A stretch of 42,438 bases of DNA from Tissierellia bacterium (GCA_012518745.1 JAAYRM010000076.1:1-42438); one strand, 5' to 3'; shown: positions 19,550 through 29,387, counted from the first letter of the stretch. Made by a program: numbers and translations. The notes: generated from the letters alone by a model not told the origin.

Positions 19550-20803
19550 ATGGGAAAGATAATTATCAACGGTGGGAATAGACTAACCGGCGAAATCAGC
19601 GTATCAGGTGCTAAAAATGCCATTTTACCTATATTAGCGGCAACGGTTATTGGAGGAAAGGAAAGCACCATCTTTAATGTTCCCAAATTGAGGGATGTAG
19701 AGGTTATGGAGGAGATATTACTATCCCTTGGGAGTAGGATAAGGCGAATCGATAAGATGATGTGGGTGGATTCAAAGCCGATAGATAGCATCAGGATACC
19801 CGAGGAATTGGTTGGCGAGATGAGGTCTTCCATCATTCTTATGGGTGCTATGCTGGGTAGATGTGGGGAGATAATCATCAGCTACCCAGGCGGTTGCGAG
19901 ATCGGACATAGGCCGATAGATCTACATCTGAAGGCCTTGAGGGAGTTAGGGGTGGAGATAGAGGAATCCCATGGCCTTCTGCATTGCAAGGCGAGGGAAC
20001 TGAAAGGGGCAGAGATACAGCTGGATTATCCGAGCGTGGGGGCAACTGAAAATATCATGTTGGCGGCTGTTAAGGCCAAGGGAACTACCATAATACGCAA
20101 TGCGGCTAGGGAGCCGGAGATAGTGGATTTACAGGAATACTTAAATAGAGCTGGGGCTAGGGTGAATGGGGCGGGCACCAGCGTGATAATAATCGAAGGT
20201 GTAGATAGGCTGACCGATGTCACCCATACTACCATGTCCGACCGAATAGTGGCGGGAACCTATATGATCGCTTCTGCAATGACTAATGGCGAGGTGATAA
20301 TAAATAATATAGTGACGGAACACCTTCAGGCTATTATAGCCAAATTGAGGGAGGCCGGTTGTCTAGTATATAGCAATAATAGTTCGTTAAAGGTAGTGAA
20401 TACCAATGGTATTAGGCCCATTGAGATGATTCAAACATTGCCCTATCCAGGATTTCCAACGGATATGCAGGCCCAGATGATGGCCTTACTCAGCATAGCC
20501 AATGGAACTAGTATAATTTCGGAGACGGTATTTGAGAGCAGGTTTAAACATGCTGAGGAATTGATTAGGATGGGGGCAAATATTAAGATATTTGGAAAGG
20601 TAGCGGTGATCAAGGGGGTTAAAGAGCTAACAGGTGTGAAGTTGAATGCCAAGGATTTAAGAGGTGGGGCCTGTTTAGTATTGGCAGGGCTGGCGGCAAT
20701 GGGAACTACCGAAATCGACGATATATACCATATCGAAAGGGGATATGAGGATCTCCATATTAGATTGCAGGAACTGGGTGCAGATATAAAGGTGGTGAAG
20801 TAG
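19550..20803 (+). CDS. murA: UDP-N-acetylglucosamine 1-carboxyvinyltransferase
   Basis: GGNRLTGEISVSGAKNAILPI, FPTDMQAQMMAL; ATG at 19550 preferred over the GTG at 19544. Confidence 0.96.
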   Translation: MGKIIINGGNRLTGEISVSGAKNAILPILAATVIGGKESTIFNVPKLRDVEVMEEILLSLGSRIRRIDKMMWVDSKPIDSIRIPEELVGEMRSSIILMGAMLGRCGEIIISYPGGCEIGHRPIDLHLKALRELGVEIEESHGLLHCKARELKGAEIQLDYPSVGATENIMLAAVKAKGTTIIRNAAREPEIVDLQEYLNRAGARVNGAGTSVIIIEGVDRLTDVTHTTMSDRIVAGTYMIASAMTNGEVIINNIVTEHLQAIIAKLREAGCLVYSNNSSLKVVNTNGIRPIEMIQTLPYPGFPTDMQAQMMALLSIANGTSIISETVFESRFKHAEELIRMGANIKIFGKVAVIKGVKELTGVKLNAKDLRGGACLVLAGLAAMGTTEIDDIYHIERGYEDLHIRLQELGADIKVVK

Positions 20804-20856
20804 TAGCATTTTTTGCTACTGGTATAATTTGGGACGAGCAAGTAGGTGGATATTCT

Positions 20857-21639
20857 ATGATAAAGGGTAAAAGGATGGAAAGAAGGCTACGCAGACGAAG
20901 GGTGATACTGAGGCTCTTTTTATTTATATTGATATTGTTTTCATCATATCTATTTATCTTTCAAACACATTTTTTTAACATAGTGGATATTGAGGTGATC
21001 GGTGTAGACAGAATAGAACCCGAGCAGATCATTGAGGCTTCACCCTATTCCGTGGGAATAAATATCTTTAAAATCGATAAGGGGTTATGGGAGGAGGCCT
21101 TAAACGCCATACCATATATAAGGAATTCAAGGGTGAGTAGAAGCCTCCCGGATCGAATAATCATAGAGGTAGAGGAGAGGACGGAGGTGGCCGTCATCCC
21201 CCATATTGGTGCCTTAGTCCATATAGACGAGGAAGGATATATATTATCGATAGAGCAAGAGAACGAGGGTATCGATCTGCCTCGGATCGTTGGGCTGGAA
21301 TTGAAGGGTCCAGAGGTAAGGGATAATGTATTCGAATTATTGGAGATATCCGATATGACGGAATTCATCCTCTTAGGTCAGAAAAGTGGACTCTTCTCGA
21401 TGATGAAGCATATAGATTGTAGCGATATGAATAATATAATTATAGGATTAAAAAATGGTATTAAGGTTGCATTTGGTCCTTTACATAATGTAAAATATAA
21501 GTATAGCTTTTTACATCATATCCTAGAGGATATCGAAAAAGAGGATAGGGATGTAAGGCGAATATTGTTCAATAAGGGTGGTAATCCAGTAGTCATAACT
21601 GGGAGCCAACAGGGGGAGTTATATGAAGAAGACGAATAG
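20857..21639 (+). CDS. divIB: Cell division protein DivIB/FtsQ (POTRA)
   Basis: Single TM followed by FNIVDIEVIGVDRIEPEQIIEASPYSVGINIFKID. Confidence 0.88.
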   Translation: MIKGKRMERRLRRRRVILRLFLFILILFSSYLFIFQTHFFNIVDIEVIGVDRIEPEQIIEASPYSVGINIFKIDKGLWEEALNAIPYIRNSRVSRSLPDRIIIEVEERTEVAVIPHIGALVHIDEEGYILSIEQENEGIDLPRIVGLELKGPEVRDNVFELLEISDMTEFILLGQKSGLFSMMKHIDCSDMNNIIIGLKNGIKVAFGPLHNVKYKYSFLHHILEDIEKEDRDVRRILFNKGGNPVVITGSQQGELYEEDE

Positions 21640-22351
21640 TCGATTAGCAATTACTATGATCTCGTTATTCCTTGGGATCATATTATCTATACAATTGAAG
21701 ACCGTCAGCAGAACCGTTGGGGACGGTGTATTGCCGACCCAGAGGGCTCAACAGTTGGCTTTGGAGTTGAAGAAGGCCCAGGAAGAAAGGGATGCAACTG
21801 CTAAGGCGCTAGATGAAGCCGAGGATAAGATAGATCAGTATGAAAAGGGAGAGGCTGATGATAACGCATATGTACAGAATCTATATAATGATCTAGAAAA
21901 GTATAGGATGCTAGCTGGATATATAGATCTGGAAGGGCCGGGTATAATTCTAGAGGTGCAGGATCCCCCGGCGGATGTACAATTTGGGGATGAATATAGC
22001 ATCATAGACGATTTGGATCTGATACTCCAGGTTATAAGCGTGTTGAATGCGGCAGAGGCGGAAGCCATATCTGTAAACGATCAAAGATATACCACCTTTA
22101 CCGAGATAGAAAAAGCTGGGGATCTAATCGAGGTAAATGGGGTGACCATAAGCACTCCAATCGTAATCAAAGCCATTGGAGACCCACAAAAATTGGAGTC
22201 TGCATTGGCGCTCAAGAGGGGTATCGTATGGACTCTTGAATACTATGATTATATAGTACATTTGAGCCAGGAAAAGAGCATAGAGATACCAAAGTATAGG
22301 AAACTGGTGGAGTTTGTATATTCGAAACCAACGGAAGAAGTGAGCAATTAG
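21623..22351 (+). CDS. DUF881 family protein (first tandem copy)
   Basis: TM, coiled coil, GYIDLEGPGIILEVQDP, AEAEAISVNDQRYT. Confidence 0.85.
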   Translation: MKKTNSRLAITMISLFLGIILSIQLKTVSRTVGDGVLPTQRAQQLALELKKAQEERDATAKALDEAEDKIDQYEKGEADDNAYVQNLYNDLEKYRMLAGYIDLEGPGIILEVQDPPADVQFGDEYSIIDDLDLILQVISVLNAAEAEAISVNDQRYTTFTEIEKAGDLIEVNGVTISTPIVIKAIGDPQKLESALALKRGIVWTLEYYDYIVHLSQEKSIEIPKYRKLVEFVYSKPTEEVSN

Positions 22352-22367
22352 GACTTGGGGGATTTAT

Positions 22368-23099
22368 ATGGATGATATTATAAAAACTAAATTCGCAATC
22401 TTATTTTCCTCCATTGTATTGGGGATCTTCATATCGGTTCAATTTAAACATAATATACCGGCTATACCTTTGGCCACATTAAGGTCTATTCAGGAGACCA
22501 GAAAGGAAATAGATGCTATAATAGATGAGAGAAACGATCTGGAAGAACTAATCGTTGAAAAGGAAAGGAAGATCGAGGAATTCGAGAATATAATCCATGA
22601 GGATAGGGATATAATCGATATCCTGGGAGATGACCTGGAGAAGAACAAACTCATTTCAGGTTTAAAAGATGTACAAGGTTCCGGAATTGTAGTCACCCTA
22701 TATGATAATATGGCGGAGGGTGCCCTTGGCGAGGAATATGATCTAGATGTAGTTCACGACGTGGATATATTGAGAATTATAAACGATTTACGGGGGGCTG
22801 GTGCTGAAGCTATAAGCATCAACGATGAACGAATACTATCCATAACGGAGATAAAATGCGGTGGGCCGATCATAAGGGCTAATGGTAAAAGCCTAGGGGG
22901 AGCACCCTTCTATATAAGGGCCATAGGGGATCAAAAACTTTTGAGTGCTGCTATAAATGCCCCAAATACCTATAGCTACGCGCTCAAAACCATCGATCAA
23001 ATAAATGTTGAGACTACCATAGAGGATGATATTGAAATTCCAGCATATCGTGGGAGATTCAATTTCAGATATGCGAAACCATTAAAAGAGGGTGATTGA
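22368..23099 (+). CDS. DUF881 family protein (second tandem copy)
   Basis: Same architecture; GLKDVQGSGIVVTLYDN, GAEAISINDERI. Confidence 0.85.
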   Translation: MDDIIKTKFAILFSSIVLGIFISVQFKHNIPAIPLATLRSIQETRKEIDAIIDERNDLEELIVEKERKIEEFENIIHEDRDIIDILGDDLEKNKLISGLKDVQGSGIVVTLYDNMAEGALGEEYDLDVVHDVDILRIINDLRGAGAEAISINDERILSITEIKCGGPIIRANGKSLGGAPFYIRAIGDQKLLSAAINAPNTYSYALKTIDQINVETTIEDDIEIPAYRGRFNFRYAKPLKEGD

Positions 23100-23451
23100 T
23101 ATGTTTTTTGCCTTAATTGGTATATTAATCGGTATGGCAATCGGATTTTTACTACCCTATACCTATAGTGCAGCCTATTCCCTATACATATCGGTAGCAA
23201 TTTTGGCCTGCCTAGACTCCGTCTTCGGTGGCATAAGAGCAAATCTAGAGAATAAATTCGACGTGAGCATATTTCTATCTGGATTCTTCGGCAATGCTAT
23301 AATCGCAGCTTTTTTAGCCTATGTTGGGGATAGATTAGGGGTACCACTGTATTATGCAGCCATATTCACATTTGGTGGAAGATTGTTTGAAAACTTTGCG
23401 GGCATCAGAAGGATAATACTATTCAGGAGAAAGCTCAAAAAGGATAACTAA
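23092..23451 (+). CDS. sbp: Small basic protein (Sbp/DUF1290)
   Basis: 119 aa membrane protein; ACLDSVFGGIRANLENKFD is characteristic. Confidence 0.9.
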   Translation: MIDMFFALIGILIGMAIGFLLPYTYSAAYSLYISVAILACLDSVFGGIRANLENKFDVSIFLSGFFGNAIIAAFLAYVGDRLGVPLYYAAIFTFGGRLFENFAGIRRIILFRRKLKKDN

Positions 23452-23563
23452 TCTCCTATAAGGAGATTTGGTATATATAATTGTACTAAAAAAATAGATT
23501 AGGAGCTGATATACTTATCTTCAATAGCCAGACTTGAATTTAATTGAGGAGGAGGTCAAGGAC

Positions 23564-24640
23564 TTGTTTGATTTTGATGTTGATGTTGAAGGATTTGCTA
23601 GGATTAAGGTTATCGGTATCGGTGGTGGAGGTAATAATGCCGTAAACAGGATGATAGATTGTGGTGTTAGGGGAATTGAATTCATCGCCGTAAATACCGA
23701 TAAGCAGGCCCTTAACTCATCAAAGGCCGAGTATAAGCTGCAAATAGGTGAGAAACTTACCAAGGGGCTGGGGGCTGGTGCAAATCCAGATATAGGGATG
23801 AAAGCGGCAGAAGAGAATAGAAATGAGATAACAGAATCCTTGAAGGATGCTGATATGGTCTTCATAACGGCTGGAATGGGTGGAGGGACGGGAACAGGTG
23901 CTGCCCCTATAGTTGCAGAGGTAGCGAAGGATCTTGGAATATTGACGGTGGGTGTTGTAACCAAACCCTTTACCTTTGAAGGCAAGCGAAGGACCAACCA
24001 TGCCGAAAAGGGTTTGAAGGATTTAAAGGATAGGGTTGACACATTGGTTACTATACCTAATGATAGGTTGTTGCAGGTAGCGGAAAAAAAGACGACCATG
24101 ATGGAAGCCTTCATCATGGCGGATGAGGTACTTAAACAGGGAATACAGGGCATATCAGATTTAATCGCAGTGCCCAATCTGATCAATCTAGATTTCGCCG
24201 ATGTGAAGACGATTATGTATGATCAGGGTATAGCCCATATGGGGATTGGACGAGCCACTGGCGAGAATAGAGCAGTGGAGGCTGCTAAGCAGGCTATCAA
24301 GAGTCCATTATTAGAGACATCGATTAATGGGGCCAAGGCGGTATTATTAAATATTACAGGTGGGGATGATTTAGGGCTATTTGAGGTAAATGAGGCTGCG
24401 GATTTGATTAGGCAGGCCGTAGATCAGGATGCCAATATAATATTTGGAGCTGGGATAGAAGAGGACCTAAAGGATGAAATAAAGATAACAGTTATTGCGA
24501 CAGGTTTTGAGCCCAATAGACGGGGCAAGTTTTTAGATATTGCCATGGATGGGGTTGGAATGGATGAAGAAACTGCAGCAGCTAGCGATTTCTCATTGGA
24601 TGATCTAGACATACCCACATTTCTAAGGAAAAGGGATTGA
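23564..24640 (+). CDS. ftsZ: Cell division protein FtsZ
   Basis: [29 protein letters not shown]; probable TTG start at 23564 behind GGAGGAGGT rather than the ORF start at 23534. Confidence 0.97.
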   Translation: MFDFDVDVEGFARIKVIGIGGGGNNAVNRMIDCGVRGIEFIAVNTDKQALNSSKAEYKLQIGEKLTKGLGAGANPDIGMKAAEENRNEITESLKDADMVFITAGMGGGTGTGAAPIVAEVAKDLGILTVGVVTKPFTFEGKRRTNHAEKGLKDLKDRVDTLVTIPNDRLLQVAEKKTTMMEAFIMADEVLKQGIQGISDLIAVPNLINLDFADVKTIMYDQGIAHMGIGRATGENRAVEAAKQAIKSPLLETSINGAKAVLLNITGGDDLGLFEVNEAADLIRQAVDQDANIIFGAGIEEDLKDEIKITVIATGFEPNRRGKFLDIAMDGVGMDEETAAASDFSLDDLDIPTFLRKRD

Positions 24641-24661
24641 AGAAAATCATATAATAATGAC

Positions 24662-24696
24662 AAAAAACGTTTCTCATATAGGAGATACGTTTTTTT
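24662..24696 (+). terminator. Rho-independent terminator after ftsZ
   Basis: AAAAAACGTTTCTC atata GGAGATACGTTTTTTT stem with T run. Confidence 0.8.
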
Positions 24697-24707
24697 GTTG
24701 CCTAAAA

Positions 24708-24741
24708 ACTGACAAATTTCTATGTACAACTTATATATAAT
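24708..24741 (+). promoter_or_regulatory. Candidate spoIIG promoter with long spacer (CTGACA-21-TATAAT) and partial 0A box
   Basis: CTGACA 24709-24714, TATAAT 24736-24741; ACTGACAAA is the reverse complement of TTTGTCAGT. Confidence 0.45.
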
Positions 24742-24807
24742 ATACATAAATGGTATGTCTATTGAATAGGTATAATTAGTAGCACATTATTACGAGGGGG
24801 TATTCTC

Positions 24808-25704
24808 TTGCATGTATATATTGAATACCTATTAATAGAAAATATTATAATCAATCTTATTATACTATATGTTACCAAGGGCATTACAAGAACAAAAACC
24901 AGCAAATTGAGGATATTTATAGCGGCGTTAATAGGATCATTATATACACTCGTAGTATTTTTCCCTCCATTGCAGTTTATGGTCAAGTTCTCGATCAAAT
25001 TCTCAATTTCAATGCTCATGATCATATTAGCATTTAACCCAGATCGATTGATATTATTTTTAAGGCAGATATCGACCTTCTACATGGTATCATTTGCCTT
25101 TGCAGGTTCAATAATAGGAATCTTCTATATATTGAATAGTAATTTTAATGCAATTAAATTTTCCTTTGGAGGCCTAGAAGAGTTGACTAAATTTCTAGCT
25201 ATGGGGATAGTGCTGGCGATTATACTCATAAGGTATATATTACAATTCCATCGTTCTAAATTCAGTAGAGAGGGGTGTATGGCCAATATAATTATAGAAC
25301 TCAACCAGCGACAAACACAGTTATTGGCATTGATAGATACGGGTAATTCGCTAAAGGAGCCCGTATCACAGCTGCCGGTTGTAATCGTTGAATATGGGGA
25401 GTTGGAAGGTATTCTGCCAGGATTGATCAGGGATATGTATTCATATGGGAAGCAATTGGACCTCGAGGCTATGGCAGATATGATGGAAAGGCTGGGTACG
25501 GATATCAGCTTTAGGTTGATACCTTTTAAGTCAATAGGCAATGATAGTGGCATACTCATGGGGTTTAAACCCGATAGGATGGGGATACATTTCGATGATG
25601 AATTTAGGGAATTAAAGGGCGATATAATAGTCGCCATTTATAATGATAGGCTAGTTGAAGATGGGGAGTATAGGGGATTATTGCATCCTGAAATATTGGA
25701 ATAG
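24808..25704 (+). CDS. spoIIGA: Sigma-E processing peptidase SpoIIGA
   Basis: N-terminal multi-TM, LALIDTGNSLKEP aspartyl protease motif, immediately upstream of sigE. Confidence 0.93.
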   Translation: MHVYIEYLLIENIIINLIILYVTKGITRTKTSKLRIFIAALIGSLYTLVVFFPPLQFMVKFSIKFSISMLMIILAFNPDRLILFLRQISTFYMVSFAFAGSIIGIFYILNSNFNAIKFSFGGLEELTKFLAMGIVLAIILIRYILQFHRSKFSREGCMANIIIELNQRQTQLLALIDTGNSLKEPVSQLPVVIVEYGELEGILPGLIRDMYSYGKQLDLEAMADMMERLGTDISFRLIPFKSIGNDSGILMGFKPDRMGIHFDDEFRELKGDIIVAIYNDRLVEDGEYRGLLHPEILE

Positions 25705-25716
25705 GGGGTATAGTTT

Positions 25717-26430
25717 ATGGGGGAAAAGAGTATTAGGGTGAGGCTATTTTTCTATAGATTGCTGAAAAAACTTAAATTATTGGATGTGATCCATTATATA
25801 GGGAGCGGGGAGGTGTTACCACCACCATTGAACCCTGATGAGGAGAGTCGTTGTCTTAAACGATTAAAATACGATGATTCCATAAAGGGGACCTTGATAG
25901 AAAGAAATTTGAGATTGGTCGTATATATAGCTAGGAAGTTTGAAAATACCGGAATATGTATTGAAGACTTGATATCCATTGGGACCATAGGCTTGATAAA
26001 GGCCGTTAATACGTTTAATCCCGAGCGGAATATTAAGCTAGCCACCTATGCATCGAAATGCATAGAAAATGAAATCCTTATGTACCTACGACGAAATAAT
26101 AAGCTGAAATCGGAAGTGTCATTCGATGAGCCTCTTAATGTAGACTGGGATGGAAACGAGCTATTATTATCGGATATATTAGGCACCGATGCGGATATTA
26201 TATTTAAATTTTTAGAAAAAGAAGTGGATAGGGAGCTCCTGGATATAGCAATTGGTAAGCTCTCGGGTAGGGAGAGGACCATCGTAAAGCTGAGGTTCGG
26301 CCTAAACGATGAGAAGGAAAGAACCCAGAAAGAGGTAGCCGATAGGCTTGGGATCTCACAATCCTATATATCGAGATTGGAGAAAAGGATAATTAAAAGG
26401 CTGAAAACGGAGATAGCTAGGTTGATATGA
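25717..26430 (+). CDS. sigE: Mother-cell sporulation sigma factor SigE
   Basis: [38 protein letters not shown]; pro-sequence; adjacent to spoIIGA. Confidence 0.96.
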   Translation: MGEKSIRVRLFFYRLLKKLKLLDVIHYIGSGEVLPPPLNPDEESRCLKRLKYDDSIKGTLIERNLRLVVYIARKFENTGICIEDLISIGTIGLIKAVNTFNPERNIKLATYASKCIENEILMYLRRNNKLKSEVSFDEPLNVDWDGNELLLSDILGTDADIIFKFLEKEVDRELLDIAIGKLSGRERTIVKLRFGLNDEKERTQKEVADRLGISQSYISRLEKRIIKRLKTEIARLI

Positions 26431-26456
26431 TATGGATATCTTTAACAGATAAATAT

Positions 26457-26485
26457 TGAATAAAATAATCCATAGAGGTAATAAT
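26457..26485 (+). promoter_or_regulatory. Candidate sigma-F/sigma-G promoter upstream of sigG
   Basis: TGAATA (26457-26462) -14 bp- GGTAATAAT (26477-26485), matches WGHATA / GGYRANRMT style consensus. Confidence 0.5.
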
Positions 26486-26527
26486 TTCATATGAAAGGGG
26501 CAATAAATGGCGAAGGGAATGAAGTAG

Positions 26528-27301
26528 GTGTACACAAATAAGGTGGAAATTTGTGGTGTCAATACATCTAAATTACCGGTACTAACAAATGAAGAGATGC
26601 AGGAATTATTCGTGAAGATCAAAGCAGGGGATATGGAGGCAAGGGAGGAATTCGTACAGGGAAACCTAAGGTTAGTACTCAGTATAATTCAGAGGTTCAA
26701 TAGAAGAGGGGAAAATGTAGATGATCTATTCCAGGTGGGATGTATAGGACTGATAAAAGCTATAGATAATTTCGATTTAAGTAAGAAGGTAAGATTCTCT
26801 ACATATGCGGTACCCATGATAATTGGGGAGATAAGAAGGTATCTTAGGGATAATAATTCGATAAGGGTGAGCAGATCATTAAGGGACATCGCCTATAAGG
26901 CCCTACAGGCTAGGGATCAATTGGTGAGCAAAAATCTCAAGGAGCCGACTATTATGGATATATCTAGGGAGCTGAATATGCCCAAGGAGGAGATAGTATT
27001 TGCCTTGGATGCTATTCAGGAGCCCATTTCCCTGTTCGAACCCATATATCATGATAGTGGTGATGCTATCTTCGTGATGGATCAGGTCAAGGATGAGCAA
27101 TCGGAGGATAAGGTGTGGCTTGAGGAGATCGCATTGAGGGAGGCCATAAGTAAGTTGAATCGGAGGGAGAGGTTGATCTTAAATTTAAGATTCTATGAGG
27201 GGAAGACCCAAATGGAAGTTGCGGATGAGATAGGAATTTCACAAGCCCAGGTTTCCAGATTAGAGAAGAATGCCCTACGTGAGATGAGAAAGTTCATATA
27301 G
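26528..27301 (+). CDS. sigG: Forespore sporulation sigma factor SigG
   Basis: VEICGVNTSKLPVLTNEEMQELF, EFVQGNLRLVLSIIQRFNRRGENVDDLFQVGCIGL; GTG start. Confidence 0.97.
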   Translation: MYTNKVEICGVNTSKLPVLTNEEMQELFVKIKAGDMEAREEFVQGNLRLVLSIIQRFNRRGENVDDLFQVGCIGLIKAIDNFDLSKKVRFSTYAVPMIIGEIRRYLRDNNSIRVSRSLRDIAYKALQARDQLVSKNLKEPTIMDISRELNMPKEEIVFALDAIQEPISLFEPIYHDSGDAIFVMDQVKDEQSEDKVWLEEIALREAISKLNRRERLILNLRFYEGKTQMEVADEIGISQAQVSRLEKNALREMRKFI

Positions 27302-27350
27302 GGTATAAATATTATAGAATATAAATATTCATTGGTATAAGGCATATTTC

Positions 27351-27390
27351 CCATCAACCCTTTAATATATATATTAAAAGGCGTTGATGG
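27351..27390 (+). other. Strong intergenic hairpin upstream of ylmC/ymxH
   Basis: CCATCAACCCTTTAATATA / TATATTAAAAGGCGTTGATGG, about 19 bp stem with two bulges, no T tract. Confidence 0.7.
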
Positions 27391-27396
27391 GGTGAG

Positions 27397-27645
27397 ATGA
27401 TGATTAGGTTATCGGAGATGAGGGAAAAGGAAGTTATCAATATCAGGGATGGTTCCAAGATCGGATCTATATATGATTTTGAATTGAATTTGGAAGAGGA
27501 AAGGGCCATGGCAATTATCATATTTGATTCTAGTAGGGTATTGGGCCTATTCGGAAGGAGTAATGACCTCGTAATTCCCTGGGAGGATATAGTGAGGATT
27601 GGGACGGATGCTATTTTGGTGGATATAGATCCGAAGAAGGGATGA
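27397..27645 (+). CDS. YlmC/YmxH family sporulation-associated PRC-barrel protein
   Basis: 82 aa; RLSEMREKEVINIRDGSKIGSIYDFELN. Confidence 0.88.
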   Translation: MMIRLSEMREKEVINIRDGSKIGSIYDFELNLEEERAMAIIIFDSSRVLGLFGRSNDLVIPWEDIVRIGTDAILVDIDPKKG

Positions 27646-27708
27646 TTAGACATTATGTAGAATATATAATATAATTGACGATACAATATAGGCTTTGGGG
27701 GTACTGAT

Positions 27709-28161
27709 ATGAGATGTCCATTTTGCGATTACTATGATACCAAGGTGGTAGATTCCAGACCAACAGATGAGGGACAAGCAATAAGGCGTAGAAGAGAATG
27801 CATAAAATGCTCTAGGCGATTTACCACATATGAAAAAACAGAGTCCATACCATTGTTGATAATCAAAAAGGATGGCAATAGGGAGCCGTACGATAGGAAT
27901 AAGGCTATGGCCGGAATCCTAAAGGCATGTGAGAAACGGCCGGTACCACTCAATGCTATAGAGGGCATAGTGGATCAGATTGAAAAGGATCTATATAATT
28001 CCATGGATAAGGAGGTAACCAGCCAATATATAGGGGAGATCATCATGAGGAATTTAAAGGACCTAGACGAGGTAGCATATGTACGCTTTGCTTCCGTTTA
28101 TAGGCAGTTCAAGGATATCAATACCTTTATGGAGGAGTTAAAGAAATTATTGGGAGAATAA
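27709..28161 (+). CDS. nrdR: Ribonucleotide reductase regulator NrdR
   Basis: [34 protein letters not shown] zinc ribbon plus ATP-cone. Confidence 0.97.
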   Translation: MRCPFCDYYDTKVVDSRPTDEGQAIRRRRECIKCSRRFTTYEKTESIPLLIIKKDGNREPYDRNKAMAGILKACEKRPVPLNAIEGIVDQIEKDLYNSMDKEVTSQYIGEIIMRNLKDLDEVAYVRFASVYRQFKDINTFMEELKKLLGE

Positions 28162-28184
28162 ATAATTATCATCAGAGGTGTTAT

Positions 28185-28931
28185 ATGGAAACCATAGAAA
28201 TAGCTAAGGATAGATTACTCTATTATCAGTTTGAAGGGTTGAGGGAGATAGATCATATAGAGCATCTATTTACATCGAGGATAGGCTGGAATGATCGGAA
28301 TACCACTGGGCAGATTGCTAGGTTATTCAATATGCCGGAAACGAGTAGGGTGGGGCTTAAGCAGGTGCATGGCACGAATATCGTCGTGATAGACTCCTAT
28401 GGGGATGATCTCGGGAGGATTTCCAACCTAGAGGGTGATGGACTTATAACCAATTTACCCAATATCATATTATCTACCGGCCATGCGGATTGCGTCCCCA
28501 TATATTTCGTCGACCCCGGGAAAAGGATAGTTGGAATAGCCCATGGGGGGTGGCGAGGAACCTATGGGAATATAACCGGGAAGATGATAGGCAGGATGGT
28601 GGATCATTATGGGTCCGATATCGAGGATATAATTATAGGCATAGGTCCATCTATAGGACCATGCTGTTATGAGGTGGGAATGGATTTAGGCAATGAGTTC
28701 AAGGATAAATTTACAGAATTTCCAGATATATTGGTAGATAGGGATGACAGGGTATTCCTAGACCTATGGAAGGTGAACTATCTACAGGCCAAGGAAAAGG
28801 GCATAGGAGGGGAAAATATTATCGTACCCCGGATCTGCACCAGCTGTAATATGGACAAATTCCATTCATATAGGGGGGAAAATGGAACGGATGGAAGGAT
28901 GATAGCGGCAATAGGATTGAGGGATGGATAG
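28185..28931 (+). CDS. pgeF: Multicopper polyphenol oxidase/laccase-fold purine nucleoside phosphorylase-type protein (PgeF/YlmD)
   Basis: GLKQVHGTNIV, GHADCVPI, AHGGWRGT, IGPSIGPCCYEV. Confidence 0.93.
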   Translation: METIEIAKDRLLYYQFEGLREIDHIEHLFTSRIGWNDRNTTGQIARLFNMPETSRVGLKQVHGTNIVVIDSYGDDLGRISNLEGDGLITNLPNIILSTGHADCVPIYFVDPGKRIVGIAHGGWRGTYGNITGKMIGRMVDHYGSDIEDIIIGIGPSIGPCCYEVGMDLGNEFKDKFTEFPDILVDRDDRVFLDLWKVNYLQAKEKGIGGENIIVPRICTSCNMDKFHSYRGENGTDGRMIAAIGLRDG

Positions 28932-28974
28932 GGTATCTCCAACAGGGAATGCCAAAGAAAATTGGATACCTATC
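28927..28974 (+). other. Imperfect inverted repeat between pgeF and oraS
   Basis: GATAGGGTATCTCCAA / TTGGATACCTATC, 13 bp with bulges, no T tract. Confidence 0.5.
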
Positions 28975-29021
28975 GAGGGGATATTGGATGGTTTGAAATA
29001 GGAATATTAGGAGGTTTTGTG

Positions 29022-29387
29022 ATGAAAAGGGAAGATGATTTTCAGGAAAGAAGGAAGCATCTGGCGAATCTAAGCGAAACCGAACTCGAAGAGAGGTTCT
29101 GGAAGTTAGCTGAAAAGGTTGTCAACCCCCTGGTAGAGCTAGCTGAGAAGAATACCACCCCATCTATCGAGAGATCGGTACTCCTGAGGATGGGATTCTC
29201 AAGCCTAGAGGCCCAGAGCATAGTTGAGGGCATAATCGATAGGGGCCTGATAGGAAAAGGGGCAGGGCATATCGTATATAGGCTAGCTAGGGATAGAGGC
29301 ATGGAGATCAGAGAGGCCGGATTAAAATTGGCAGATGGGGATATGTGGGATGATGTAATAGCTATATTTCAAGGAGGGGAAGGCTAA
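29022..29387 (+). CDS. oraS: D-ornithine 4,5-aminomutase, alpha (small) subunit
   Basis: MKREDDFQERRKHLANLSETELEERFWKLAEKVVNPLVELA; 121 aa from the ATG at 29022 behind TAGGAGG; adjacent to oraE. Confidence 0.92.
   Translation: MKREDDFQERRKHLANLSETELEERFWKLAEKVVNPLVELAEKNTTPSIERSVLLRMGFSSLEAQSIVEGIIDRGLIGKGAGHIVYRLARDRGMEIREAGLKLADGDMWDDVIAIFQGGEG

Noticed and set aside
20802-20820. AGTAGCA-TTTTT-TGCTACT hairpin at the murA stop as terminator
   Set aside because: Stem is 7 bp and no T tract follows the 3' arm; left as an unexplained small hairpin.
25125-25637. 170-aa - strand ORF opposite spoIIGA
   Set aside because: Antisense shadow ORF; Ser/Ile-rich low-information sequence.
27655-27708. 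NrdR-box-like sequence (ACAATATAGG) before nrdR
   Set aside because: Only a partial match in an AT-rich region; no second box at helical spacing could be identified.
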